Part shown: in pieces, positions 9,579 to 18,238 of the stretch
Layout: each line of letters begins with the position of its first letter
Position numbering within the stretch: the first letter of the stretch is position 1
DNA from: Hyphomicrobium album
Lineage (GTDB): Bacteria > Pseudomonadota > Alphaproteobacteria > Rhizobiales > Hyphomicrobiaceae
Assembly (NCBI RefSeq): GCF_009708035.1
Contig: NZ_WMBQ01000001.1
Coordinates: forward strand, 2,299,501 to 2,363,500
DNA: 64,000 nucleotides
Direction of reading: 5' to 3'
Made by a program: the position numbers and the translations under genes
The notes under the pieces: generated by a model
The model's database searches: none
Seen by the model: only the letters and a program-made list of their open reading frames with translations
What the model was told of the DNA's origin: nothing

Positions 9579-11267
9579 TTATCGCTCGGCCATTTTCCTA
9601 TAGCTAAACAGCAATCCCACTGGGGACTGACGCAGCTTCTTACTTTCTTTGGCGAGTTCCTTGATCGATTCTGGAATATCTTTGAGCTTTGGCACGTCAA
9701 CGACTTGGTCAACGGCGAGCGCGGCTAATGCGAAGATAGGGTACCCTGTCAGTGCGGCGCTAACTGCAACGGTGCCCGTAACGACCCAAGTCCCGATGTC
9801 CTTGCCAGCAAACTTCCAAGTTTTGGCGCGAAGAGCATCTAGCTGGCCCTGATGCACGTCGAGAGCCCTCTCAAGGTTTTCGAACACTCGATCCTTCGAC
9901 CTGAAAAAATTGTCTGGTCTCGCTTCGGCAACTTCTTTTACGCCCGCCGCCATGATGGAGCGAATCTCGGCCAACGCGCCGCTTTCACGAAGTTCAATAA
10001 GCGCCCGCGGCGGTACCTTGCCGAGCCACTCCATATCGGTGTGTGATAACGACTCCAACGCCCGAAGAACGTGCAAGTCATCAGTTTGCGGCGCACCCTC
10101 GCTTGCACGGTCGGCATCGTATTCAAGCTTCCAAACGAAGTACTGCCATGATGTCGGCGCATCGATAACGGGCGTGGCTCCAAGGCGGCGGGACTTGATA
10201 AGTAAGTCGTTCGCCTGAGCCATCCGACCAAATGCAGAGGCAGCCACAACCACACCAGGATGTTTCGACTTCAGCAGCGCCGAGCTGGGATCGTCTAGCA
10301 TTGATGTGATGTGCTCGCGCGCTCCCCCCTTCAGTTCTGCATCGAACAGCACGCGACGCGGGTCTTTGATTTCGGGAAGCAAGGTGTCCAAAGTATCAAA
10401 GTGTTCCGCATATTCCATCAACGAGTCCATCGATTCAAACTTGCGGCCAAAAATCCTCGATGCGTGAGCCAAGCAGTCGCTTTCGGACACAAGACCGACG
10501 AACTTTTTCTCGTTTCGCACCAGCTCGCTATAATCAGGCGAGATGACAACAATCGGAGGCTCGACATTCGCCAGCGCGAGTTCGCGATACTGGAGAACGT
10601 TCATGGCATTCTTTACAAGGTAGTAGACAGATTTTTCCTCACTCCAGTTCGCGAAAATCTCTCGGGAGCGCAGGAAGGGGTCGGGGAGAATGATGGTGTC
10701 TGCATAGAGGCCGCATTTGGAAGCAATGTTCTCAGCGTGCGAAGGAAATATGTCTCCGCCGTAGGAGCACTTCATCGTTCCGTGCATGTCTTCCAAGTGA
10801 GCGTGCAAGGCGCCGGCCATACCGGCCCAGAACCCTTCGATCGCTTCCATGAAGTCTGGGAGCGCCCTGAGGAACTCTTTGCGAGATTGCTCACTCCGTG
10901 AGATGGCCAAGCCAGCCTCGTGCGGGGTAAGCTTCCCCTTAAGCATTGTCTCGAAGTAAGGTTTGAAGTTGAGGTAGAGGAAGTTGAAGTACAGCTCTTG
11001 AATCTCACGTAGCGAGGCAGCCTTCTTGGCTTCGCCTCGCTCATGGATGTGTTCGGCCATTAGCGCCATAGACCGGACCAAGCCGTCTACCGTACTCAAA
11101 TCTATGGTTCCGTCTGCTGCGTACCGGACGGCCTTCAGACTTTCAATGACCTGTAGTCCGGGCGCGATGACGATCTTTCCGGCTTCAAACTCGTCTTTTA
11201 GAATTTTCAGGCGCCGCTGAAGTCGCTCTTCGTACTCACGCCGTTGAGTGTCATCTTGCTCACTCAT
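9579..11267 (-). CDS. Uncharacterised protein, accessory-looking
   Basis: About 562 residues; I recognise no family. The ATG at 11267 has GGAG nine bases upstream and is preferred over an in-frame ATG at 11282, which lacks a ribosome site. The N-terminal part is highly charged and helical (EYEERLQRRLKILKDEFEAGK). Near the C-terminus a hydrophobic segment (GTWVVTGTVAVSAALTGYPIFALAALAV) suggests one or two membrane passes or an amphipathic hairpin. Codon use is visibly less GC-rich than in neighbours. It sits just downstream of the 3' end of tRNA-Arg, a common landing site for imported DNA, but I see no integrase and no repeated tRNA end. Function unknown. Confidence 0.7.
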   Translation of the reverse strand: MSEQDDTQRREYEERLQRRLKILKDEFEAGKIVIAPGLQVIESLKAVRYAADGTIDLSTVDGLVRSMALMAEHIHERGEAKKAASLREIQELYFNFLYLNFKPYFETMLKGKLTPHEAGLAISRSEQSRKEFLRALPDFMEAIEGFWAGMAGALHAHLEDMHGTMKCSYGGDIFPSHAENIASKCGLYADTIILPDPFLRSREIFANWSEEKSVYYLVKNAMNVLQYRELALANVEPPIVVISPDYSELVRNEKKFVGLVSESDCLAHASRIFGRKFESMDSLMEYAEHFDTLDTLLPEIKDPRRVLFDAELKGGAREHITSMLDDPSSALLKSKHPGVVVAASAFGRMAQANDLLIKSRRLGATPVIDAPTSWQYFVWKLEYDADRASEGAPQTDDLHVLRALESLSHTDMEWLGKVPPRALIELRESGALAEIRSIMAAGVKEVAEARPDNFFRSKDRVFENLERALDVHQGQLDALRAKTWKFAGKDIGTWVVTGTVAVSAALTGYPIFALAALAVDQVVDVPKLKDIPESIKELAKESKKLRQSPVGLLFSYRKMAER

Positions 11268-11445
11268 GGTCGGCGACTCCATTCCATCTGGGGGGAACTC
11301 AGACGCTGCGGTCGAGACTCAGTGAGCGCAAAGAATAGGCCGAGCCGCGAGCCACGGCGCAAGCTCGAAGATCATCGGCGCAAGTTGCGAAAGAACTTGG
11401 AAGCTGCGCTGCACACCGGAAAAGCCGGTGGAGATACTAAGAAAG

Positions 11446-11522
11446 TGGCGCGCCCGGAACGATTCGAACGTCCGACCCTCAGATTCGTAGTCTGATGCTC
11501 TATCCAGCTGAGCTACGGGCGC
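11446..11522 (-). tRNA. tRNA-Arg (ACG)
   Basis: A complete 77-base cloverleaf on the minus strand. The acceptor stem is GCGCCCG paired with CGGGCGC, the D arm GCTC..GAGC, the anticodon stem TCAGA/TCTGA around loop CTACGAA (anticodon ACG), and the T arm GGACG-TTCGAAT-CGTTC. The 3' CCA is encoded. A short hairpin (CACCGG/CCGGTG at 11414-11430) lies just downstream and may help termination. Confidence 0.96.
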
Positions 11523-11635
11523 TTGCCTGCGTTTTTCACGGAGACGCAGAAACCAAGGCGTTCGATGAGCGATGCCACACCGAAGCTCGCCACTACTAAT
11601 GGCTGATGCCCCGCTGCGCAAGTGCCTTGCGCCCG

Positions 11636-13240
11636 CTACGCAAGATCGTCCGCCGGGGGCCGGGAAAGCCGCGCGGTGCCGGGCTCCTCGTGCCCGTGGT
11701 GCGCGCCACGATCGGGGATTTCGAACTGGAATGTCGCACCTTTCGGCGTGTCGAGCAGCCGGATATGCCCGCCATGGACGCCGATGATTTCCGCGGCGAT
11801 GGCGAGGCCGAGGCCAGTGCCACCTTTGCGCTGCGACCCGGTAAACGCTTCGAAAAGATGATCGCGCGCCTTCTGCGGGACGCCGGGGCCCGTGTCGCGC
11901 ACGTCGACGAACACGCGTCGACCCTCGCGCCACGCCTTGATGCGGACCTCGCCGTGCGGCGATCCCGGCGCGCCCTCGATCGCCTCGATGGCGTTGCGGG
12001 AAAGATTGCTGAGGATGCGGAAAAGATGATCGCGGTCGGCGTCGATGCGCAGCGTGTCGTCCATCTCCAGCACCCAGTCGATGCTGCCCTCGCGCGGCAG
12101 CCCCAGTGCCTCGCCCACCTCCTCGGCGAGAGGCTTCAACGGCAGCAGCTCGCGGCGCGGCGCCGCTTCCTCGGCGCGGCCGAAACGCAGCGTGTCGTTG
12201 CAGAAGTTGATGGCGCGGTCGAGCGAGGCGATGAGCTTGGGCGCAAAGCGCTGCACAGTGGGATCGGGGATGGCCGTCAGGCGGTCGGACAGCAATTGCG
12301 CGTTGGCCAGCATGCCGCGCAGGTCGTGGTTGATCTTGCTCACCGCCAAGCCGAGCTGCGCCAGCCGCGTTTTCTGCAGGAGCGTGCCCGACAGCTGCCG
12401 CTGCATCTCGCCCAGCTCCCGCTCGGCAACGCCGATCTCGTCGTGGCGGCTCGACGGCACGATGATGCGCGATGGATCTTCCGGGTCCTGGCGGAAGCGC
12501 ACCATGGCGTGGGTGATGCGCATAACGGGCCGAACTAGCAGCCGGCTGATCGCGAAGTAGACGAGCGCCGCCGTCGCCAGCGAGATGACGATGGAGACGC
12601 CGAGGATGTTCAGGGCATACGAATTGAGCGCGGCCTTCAGCGGGGCTTCCGGCATGACGATCTCGACGAGGTCGTCCGGATCGTCGCCGATGCTGCCGAG
12701 CACGCGGATGGTGCGCCCGTTCGGCGCGAAGAACACGGCAATCGCATCGCCAATCTGCTCGAAGCGCAACGCGACGCTGTCGAGCCAGCTCTCGGGGCGT
12801 TGGCGCAGATCGTAGTGCTGGTCGATCGTCATCTGCGGATCGACCGGCAGCACCAGGCGGCGGACGCCCTGCCGGCGCGAGGCGATAGCCTTCACCTGCG
12901 CGGTGCGCAGCATCTCGGCTCTGAGACCCGAGGGTACGTCGCCGCCGGGAAAGCCCTCGGCCGCAAGCGTTGCGAGTTGCGCCGCGGTGAGGCGTTCGTT
13001 CAGCCAGTCGACGCGGAAGGTCGAAATCGAGGGCAGGAAGATCAGCACCTCGGCCAGCATCACGAATGCGGCCGTCAACATCAGAAGCTTGGAAGGGAGG
13101 CCGAGGTCGCGCCAACTGGCCTGATATTTCGCCGCCCATTGGGGAACGCGAACGCGTCGCCACCAATCGGCGAAGGTCAGCTGCCGCGCATCGTTTTTGT
13201 TATCGCGGAGCACGCGCTTCCTTTCGCTCCTGTCCCTCAT
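11636..13240 (-). CDS. Membrane sensor histidine kinase (orphan)
   Basis: A 534-residue protein with two membrane segments (about 51-71 and 207-230) enclosing a periplasmic sensor region of about 135 residues, then a HAMP linker with a RPVMRITHAM start. The dimerisation motif SKINHDLRGM places the phospho-acceptor at His305. The ATPase part is complete: N box around N416 (SNLSRNAIEA), DTGPGVP at 449-455 and GGTGLGLA near 473-480. No response regulator is adjacent. Its start codon overlaps the stop of the upstream flavoenzyme gene by four bases, so the two are probably co-translated. Signal and partner are unknown. Confidence 0.9.
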   Translation of the reverse strand: MRDRSERKRVLRDNKNDARQLTFADWWRRVRVPQWAAKYQASWRDLGLPSKLLMLTAAFVMLAEVLIFLPSISTFRVDWLNERLTAAQLATLAAEGFPGGDVPSGLRAEMLRTAQVKAIASRRQGVRRLVLPVDPQMTIDQHYDLRQRPESWLDSVALRFEQIGDAIAVFFAPNGRTIRVLGSIGDDPDDLVEIVMPEAPLKAALNSYALNILGVSIVISLATAALVYFAISRLLVRPVMRITHAMVRFRQDPEDPSRIIVPSSRHDEIGVAERELGEMQRQLSGTLLQKTRLAQLGLAVSKINHDLRGMLANAQLLSDRLTAIPDPTVQRFAPKLIASLDRAINFCNDTLRFGRAEEAAPRRELLPLKPLAEEVGEALGLPREGSIDWVLEMDDTLRIDADRDHLFRILSNLSRNAIEAIEGAPGSPHGEVRIKAWREGRRVFVDVRDTGPGVPQKARDHLFEAFTGSQRKGGTGLGLAIAAEIIGVHGGHIRLLDTPKGATFQFEIPDRGAHHGHEEPGTARLSRPPADDLA

Positions 13241-14718
13241 CCAAATCTAGCAAGGAAGTTTATAACCTTGCGTAATGTGGGGCTTGCGGACTTGGTCGCA
13301 TAGTAGCTGTAGCCGAGCTTTTTGTTCATCTCCGATAGCGTCGGGTAGGGCGCCACCCAGCTCGACATATCCTTGATGTTTAGGCCCTTGGCGATGGCGA
13401 GCGACCACAGCTGGATCAGCTCCCCAGCCTCCGCCCCGACGATTCCGGCCCCCAATATCTGGCCGTCCCGGCTCGTCACCACCTTCACATGGCCGGTGGT
13501 CTTGCGCTCCGCCTGGGCGCGGTCGTTCTCCCGGTAGGGCCAGCGCAGCACGCCGATCTTCTTGGCGTGCTTGACCGCCTCGGCCTCGGAAAGCCCCACG
13601 TAGGCGAGCTCGGGGTCCGTAAACGTGGCCCGCGCGATGAGCCGTGCATCGACCCTTGCCGGATAGTGGAACAGCGCGCGGCGTAAAACGATGCTGGCGT
13701 GGTAGTCGGCGACCTGCGCATAGGACGGCCCGCCCGCGGCATCGCCGATCGCGAACACCCGCCGGTTCGATGTCTTCAGTCCCGCATCGACCTTGATACC
13801 CCGCTCGTCGTAGCGGATGCCCGCGACCTCCAGGCCGAGGTCCGACGTCGAGGGTCGGCGCCCCGCAGCAATCAAAAGGTGGCTGCCTTCGACGACGTGC
13901 TTCTCGCCACCGACGCTGACGTTGACGCGCACCCGGCCGAGACCGCCCTCGACGCTGTCGACCGTCGTATCCTGGTGGATGCTGATGCCTTCCTCGCCGA
14001 GCTGCTCGAGCACGAACGCGGCCAGCTCCGGGTCCTCGTCGGCCAGGGCCTTTCCAGCCACCAGCACCATCACGCGCGAGCCGAGGCGGCTGTACGTCTG
14101 CGCCAGCTCGAGGCCTGCAGATCCGCCGCCGATAACGATCAGACTGTGCAGCCGCTCCTGGTTGGTGAAGATCGTCTCGTTGGTGAAGTAGGGCACGCCG
14201 TCGAGCCCCGGGATCGCCGGGATTAGCGGCGCCGAGCCGGTGGCGATGACGAAGCGGCGCGCCTTGATGCGATAGTCGCCAGCCACCACGGTCTTCTTGT
14301 TGATGAAGCGCGCCGCGGCATGGATGACGCGGACCCCCAGCCCGGTGAAGCGCTCGGCCGCGAAGTTCGGTGCGACCCCGGCGATGACGCCGGCGACGTG
14401 GGCGCTGACCGCGCGCAGATCGATCTCCGGCTCGCGCGCGGCAATGCCCAGTGCGCCTGCCGAGCGCATGGCGTGCGCGCGATTGGCCACCGCCGCCAGG
14501 GCCCGCGACGGGATGCATCCGGAATGCAGCACGTCGCCGCCGAAGTTGTTTCTCTCGATCAGCACCACGCTACGCCCGAACGCGGCGGCTCCAGTCGCGA
14601 CGGCCAGCCCCCCGGGGCCGGCGCCAATGACGCAGATATCGGCCGCGATGTGCTCGCTGTCGGTGTCGCCGCCGGCAGCGGACGGCTGTGCGTTCGCCTT
14701 AGATGCCGGCATTGCCAT
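13237..14718 (-). CDS. Lipoamide-dehydrogenase-like FAD/NAD(P) oxidoreductase, first redox Cys missing
   Basis: A 493-residue protein of the pyridine-nucleotide-disulfide oxidoreductase family. The FAD fold ([15 protein letters not shown]), the NAD fold ([15 protein letters not shown]) and the second FAD motif ([11 protein letters not shown]) are all present. The redox site normally reads GGxCLNxGCIPSK; here it reads [13 protein letters not shown], so the first cysteine is Val63 and only Cys68 remains. The C-terminal catalytic His-Glu motif is also changed (VAPYPTLSE). Normal dithiol-disulfide chemistry therefore looks impossible, although FAD and NAD binding look intact. A canonical Lpd is encoded elsewhere in the window. 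It overlaps the histidine kinase gene by four bases. It could be a diaphorase or a redox sensor (inference). Confidence 0.85.
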   Translation of the reverse strand: MAMPASKANAQPSAAGGDTDSEHIAADICVIGAGPGGLAVATGAAAFGRSVVLIERNNFGGDVLHSGCIPSRALAAVANRAHAMRSAGALGIAAREPEIDLRAVSAHVAGVIAGVAPNFAAERFTGLGVRVIHAAARFINKKTVVAGDYRIKARRFVIATGSAPLIPAIPGLDGVPYFTNETIFTNQERLHSLIVIGGGSAGLELAQTYSRLGSRVMVLVAGKALADEDPELAAFVLEQLGEEGISIHQDTTVDSVEGGLGRVRVNVSVGGEKHVVEGSHLLIAAGRRPSTSDLGLEVAGIRYDERGIKVDAGLKTSNRRVFAIGDAAGGPSYAQVADYHASIVLRRALFHYPARVDARLIARATFTDPELAYVGLSEAEAVKHAKKIGVLRWPYRENDRAQAERKTTGHVKVVTSRDGQILGAGIVGAEAGELIQLWSLAIAKGLNIKDMSSWVAPYPTLSEMNKKLGYSYYATKSASPTLRKVINFLARFG

Positions 14719-14867
14719 GCTCCATGTCGTCTGCTGGCCCCCATTTACCGGGATTGGTGCGGGCTAAACGCGCCCGCACCGAGCGGTTAATCTGGTTTGC
14801 CACTTCCGGCGCACTGACGCACCAATCTTGGCGTTCGCAGCCGTGGATTATCTGGGCTTGGCACGCG

Positions 14868-14896
14868 TTGACTTGCCCGCGTCCAGCCCGTATAAG
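14868..14896 (+). promoter_or_regulatory. Sigma-70 promoter for rpmH-rnpA-yidC
   Basis: TTGACT at 14868-14873 and TATAAG at 14891-14896 are separated by exactly 17 bases. This near-consensus promoter sits about 90 bases upstream of the rpmH start, and transcription should begin near 14903. Confidence 0.75.
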
Positions 14897-14984
14897 CCCG
14901 CCAATCCTTGAGAAGCTATGGGCTCGCGCCGACGGCGATTGGTTGGCAGGCGGCCCTATTTGCGACGGGCACTGGAGCAGTATC

Positions 14985-15119
14985 GTGAAGCGCACTTATC
15001 AACCGAGCCGGCTCGTCCGCAAGCGTCGCCACGGGTTTCGTAAGCGGATGCAGACCACGGGCGGCGTTCGCGTACTCAATCGCCGCCGCGCCAAGGGCCG
15101 TAAGCGCCTGTCGGCCTGA
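14985..15119 (+). CDS. rpmH: 50S ribosomal protein L34
   Basis: A 44-residue basic protein starting with GTG ([18 protein letters not shown]) and ending KGRKRLSA, the normal length and sequence of L34 of the large ribosomal subunit. GGAG lies seven bases before the GTG, which fixes the start; the frame stays open upstream but has no coding sense. It is first in the rpmH-rnpA-yidC-yihA run and has a strong sigma-70 promoter about 90 bases upstream. Confidence 0.97.
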   Translation: MKRTYQPSRLVRKRRHGFRKRMQTTGGVRVLNRRRAKGRKRLSA

Positions 15120-15189
15120 GATCGGGTGGGCATAGGCTCCCCGTCGGCCAGTGCCGGGCGCAGCCCTTTACGGGCAGGGATGTTGCGCC

Positions 15190-15561
15190 GTGGCTACCCT
15201 GAAAAAACGCAGCGAGTTCTTATGGGTCCGGGGCGGCCGGCGCTGGAGCGCGACCGCTTTCGTTTTGGAGGCCCGCAGCCGACAGAATGTCGCGGAGGGG
15301 GAAGCCCCGGCGCGCTTCGGATACACCGTTTCCAAGAAGGTCGGCGGCGCGGTCCTGCGCAACCGGGTGCGCCGGCGCCTCAGGGCGTTGACGGCGGCGC
15401 TCAAGGCCGACCAGGTCCATCCCGGCTACGACTACGTGCTGATCGCGCGCACCGCTGCTGCCGTGCGGACCTTCACCGATCTCAAAGCCGACCTGGACCA
15501 GGCTCTTATCCGCGTTCATCAAGCCCCGGGGCAAAAGCGCCGGGGGCAGAAAAGCGCATGA
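15190..15561 (+). CDS. rnpA: Ribonuclease P protein component
   Basis: About 123 residues from the GTG at 15190 (VATLKKRSEFLWVR), matching the usual RnpA start; an ATG at 15151 in the same frame would add 13 residues that the family lacks. The RNR signature is seen in LRNRVRRRLRAL, preceded by RFGYTVSKKVGGAV, a typical RnpA core. The protein binds RNase P RNA and helps 5' maturation of tRNAs. It follows rpmH by 70 bases. The membrane-insertion gene yidD, often found next, is absent: no YidD signature lies between rnpA and yidC. Confidence 0.93.
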   Translation: MATLKKRSEFLWVRGGRRWSATAFVLEARSRQNVAEGEAPARFGYTVSKKVGGAVLRNRVRRRLRALTAALKADQVHPGYDYVLIARTAAAVRTFTDLKADLDQALIRVHQAPGQKRRGQKSA

Positions 15562-15684
15562 TTTCCAGCTATGCGAATGGTTGCCGTCGGAGTATTGCCA
15601 CAGGCTCCGCATTGAGCGCCCCGCGTGCGTTCGACATCACGGCGGGCAACTTCCTGGGGCAGGGCGAAGGGCGCTGAGGCAATA

Positions 15685-17559
15685 ATGCAGCAAGATCCCG
15701 ATCAACAACGAAACCTGCTGCTCGCCGTCATCCTGTCCATGGCGGTGTTGCTCGGGTGGCAGCTTTTCTACGCCGGTCCGAAGCTGCGCGACGAGCAGGC
15801 GCGCCTCAAAGCCCAGCAGGAGCTGACGCAGCAGCCGGGCTCGAGCAAGGAGGCGCCGAAGTCGGCGGCCCCCAGCTCCGCGACGCCGGGAGCTCCGCCC
15901 GCCGCCAGCACCGCCAGCGAAGATGCGATCAAGACCTCGCCGCGGCTTACCATCGACACGCCTTCCATGAAAGGCTCCATCGCGCTGCGCAGCGGGCGCT
16001 TCGACGATGTCGTGCTCGCCAAGTATCACGTGACCGTCGACCCGAAGAGCCCCAACGTCGTGCTGCTGTCGCCCAACGACAGCGCGCATCCCTACTTCGC
16101 CGAATTCGGCTGGGTGCCGGCGGCCGGCTCGAACCTCAAGGTCCCCGACCGCGACGCGCTGTGGCAGGGCTCGGGCACGCTGACACCGGCAACGCCCGTG
16201 ACCCTCACTTGGGACAACGGCCAGGGAGTCCTCTTCAAGCGCACGATCTCGGTCGACGACGATTACATGTTCAAGGTCGTCGAGGAGGTCGAGAACCGCT
16301 CGCAGGGCGCCGTCTCACTCGCACCCTATGCGCGCGTGCACCGCTACGGCACGCCCAAGATCGAGAACAACTGGATCCTGCACGAGGGTCTGATCGGGGT
16401 GATCGGTGCCCAGGGCGAGCAGCGCGCCAAATATGCCGATGCGCTCGATAAGCCGCTGCACGCCTTCGAGCCCGCGACCGGTGGCTGGCTCGGCTTCACC
16501 GACAAGTATTGGGCGGCGACGGTCATTCCCGATCAGACCGCCCAGTACCGCGCCACGTTCACGGCGCAGCCTCCGAAGCTGCCGTCCGAGCAGCCCTCCT
16601 ACCAAGCCGACTACATGCGCGACGCGATCAGCGTGGCGCCGGGTGCCACCGTCAAAGTGGAGTCGCAGCTCTTCGCCGGCGCCAAGCAGATGCAGATCCT
16701 GCAGGCCTATCAGAACACCGGCATCCAGCAGTTCGACCTGCTGATCGACTGGGGCTGGTTCTTCTTCATCACCAAGCCGCTATTCCGCCTGATGGAGGCG
16801 ATCAACTCGCACGTCCATAACTTCGGCGTGACGATCCTCATCCTCACCGTGATCGTGCGGCTCTTCTTCTTCCCGCTCGCCAACAAGCAATACGCCTCGA
16901 TGGCGAAGATGAAGAAGCTGCAGCCGCAGATGGAGCAGCTGCGCGAGCGCTACAAGGACGACAAGGTCAGGCAGCAATCCGAGCTGATGGAGCTCTATAA
17001 GCGCGAAAAGGTGAACCCCGTCGCCGGCTGCTTGCCGATCCTTCTGCAGATCCCCGTGTTCTTCGCGCTGTACAAGGTGCTCTACATCACCATCGACATG
17101 CGCCACGCGCCGTTCTTCGGCTGGATCAAGGATCTCTCGGCGCCCGACCCCACGACCGTCTTTAACCTGTTCGGTCTGATCCCGTGGGACCCATCGCAGG
17201 TTCCGGTAATCGGGCACCTCCTCATGGTCGGTGTGTGGCCGCTGGTCATGGGCGCCACCATGTGGCTGCAGATGCAGCTGAACCCGCAGCAGCCCGATCC
17301 CGTCCAGCAGCAGATCTTCAACTGGATGCCGATCGTATTCACGTTCCTGCTGGCGGCGTTCCCGGCCGGTCTCGTGATCTACTGGGCGTGGAGCAACACG
17401 CTGTCCCTGGCGCAGCAGTACTACATCATGCGCAGACAGGGGGCGGACATTCACCTCATGGGCAATCTCTCGCGCCAGTTCAAACCTGTGGCCTCGATGG
17501 CTGGGCGCGGCGCCGACGCGATAAAGCGACGGCGCAACGGCAAGGAAAAGAGCGAGTAG
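15685..17559 (+). CDS. yidC: Membrane protein insertase YidC
   Basis: A 624-residue protein starting at ATG 15685 ([28 protein letters not shown], the first membrane helix). A Pro/Ala/Ser linker follows, then the large periplasmic beta domain (about residues 70-350), and the conserved five-helix insertase core from about 370 ([15 protein letters not shown]). [23 protein letters not shown] and [22 protein letters not shown] are diagnostic. It inserts and folds inner-membrane proteins alone or with SecYEG. The C-terminus is basic, as expected for ribosome contact. It is followed after 25 bases by yihA. Confidence 0.97.
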   Translation: MQQDPDQQRNLLLAVILSMAVLLGWQLFYAGPKLRDEQARLKAQQELTQQPGSSKEAPKSAAPSSATPGAPPAASTASEDAIKTSPRLTIDTPSMKGSIALRSGRFDDVVLAKYHVTVDPKSPNVVLLSPNDSAHPYFAEFGWVPAAGSNLKVPDRDALWQGSGTLTPATPVTLTWDNGQGVLFKRTISVDDDYMFKVVEEVENRSQGAVSLAPYARVHRYGTPKIENNWILHEGLIGVIGAQGEQRAKYADALDKPLHAFEPATGGWLGFTDKYWAATVIPDQTAQYRATFTAQPPKLPSEQPSYQADYMRDAISVAPGATVKVESQLFAGAKQMQILQAYQNTGIQQFDLLIDWGWFFFITKPLFRLMEAINSHVHNFGVTILILTVIVRLFFFPLANKQYASMAKMKKLQPQMEQLRERYKDDKVRQQSELMELYKREKVNPVAGCLPILLQIPVFFALYKVLYITIDMRHAPFFGWIKDLSAPDPTTVFNLFGLIPWDPSQVPVIGHLLMVGVWPLVMGATMWLQMQLNPQQPDPVQQQIFNWMPIVFTFLLAAFPAGLVIYWAWSNTLSLAQQYYIMRRQGADIHLMGNLSRQFKPVASMAGRGADAIKRRRNGKEKSE

Positions 17560-17584
17560 CTCCCGCACGCCAAAGGCGGCGAAG

Positions 17585-18229
17585 ATGACTGAGGTCGACA
17601 AAACCATGCTCGCCGCCGGCGACCGCCTATTCGAGCGGCGCTGGCAGCTTTTGAAGAGCGCGCCGGCGCTCGAATTCCTGCCGCCGGCCGACCGGCCGGA
17701 GATCGCCTTTGCCGGCCGCTCCAACGTCGGCAAGTCGAGCCTCATCAACGCGCTGGTGCGCCAAGGAGGCCTGGCGCGCACTTCCAACACCCCGGGGCGC
17801 ACCCAGGAGCTCAACTATTTCCGGAGCGACGCCGATCCGCTCTTCATCGTCGACATGCCCGGATACGGCTACGCCAAGGCGCCGGTCGACAAGGTCGCCG
17901 CGTGGGGCGAGCTCGTCACCGACTATCTCCGAGGCCGCACCACGCTTGCCCGCGTATTCCTGCTTATCGATGCGCGGCACGGGCTGAAGCCAACCGATCA
18001 GCAGGTCGCCGACATCCTCGACGAAGCCGCAGTGACCTATCAGGTGGTGCTGACCAAGGCGGACAAGATCAAGCCGCATGAGCTCGAAGCCGTGACCGAG
18101 GCGACGGCGAAGGCGATCGCCAAGCATCCGGCGGCGTTCCCGCATGTCATCGTGACCTCGGCGGAGAAGGGCCTCGGCGTCGACGAGCTGCGCGCGACCA
18201 TTGCCGGCATCCTCGCCGACCATCGCTAG
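17585..18229 (+). CDS. yihA: Ribosome biogenesis GTP-binding protein EngB/YihA
   Basis: A 214-residue TrmE-Era-EngA-EngB class GTPase. The G1 loop is [14 protein letters not shown], the switch region [13 protein letters not shown]3 [12 protein letters not shown]4 TKADK and G5 VTSAEKGLG. It is expected to act in late assembly of the 50S subunit. It lies 25 bases after yidC and in many Rhizobiales is followed directly by argB. Here a convergent minus-strand gene of 1.8 kb separates the two. Confidence 0.95.
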   Translation: MTEVDKTMLAAGDRLFERRWQLLKSAPALEFLPPADRPEIAFAGRSNVGKSSLINALVRQGGLARTSNTPGRTQELNYFRSDADPLFIVDMPGYGYAKAPVDKVAAWGELVTDYLRGRTTLARVFLLIDARHGLKPTDQQVADILDEAAVTYQVVLTKADKIKPHELEAVTEATAKAIAKHPAAFPHVIVTSAEKGLGVDELRATIAGILADHR

Positions 18230-18238
18230 CCCTGCGCG

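Noticed and set aside
13247-14518. 423-codon frame on the same strand inside the flavoenzyme gene
   Set aside because: It is out of frame with the conserved FAD/NAD motifs and has an Arg/Gly-rich random composition.
15562-15684. yidD between rnpA and yidC
   Set aside because: The YidD signature (SPLLGPxCRFxPSC) is not found in any frame there.
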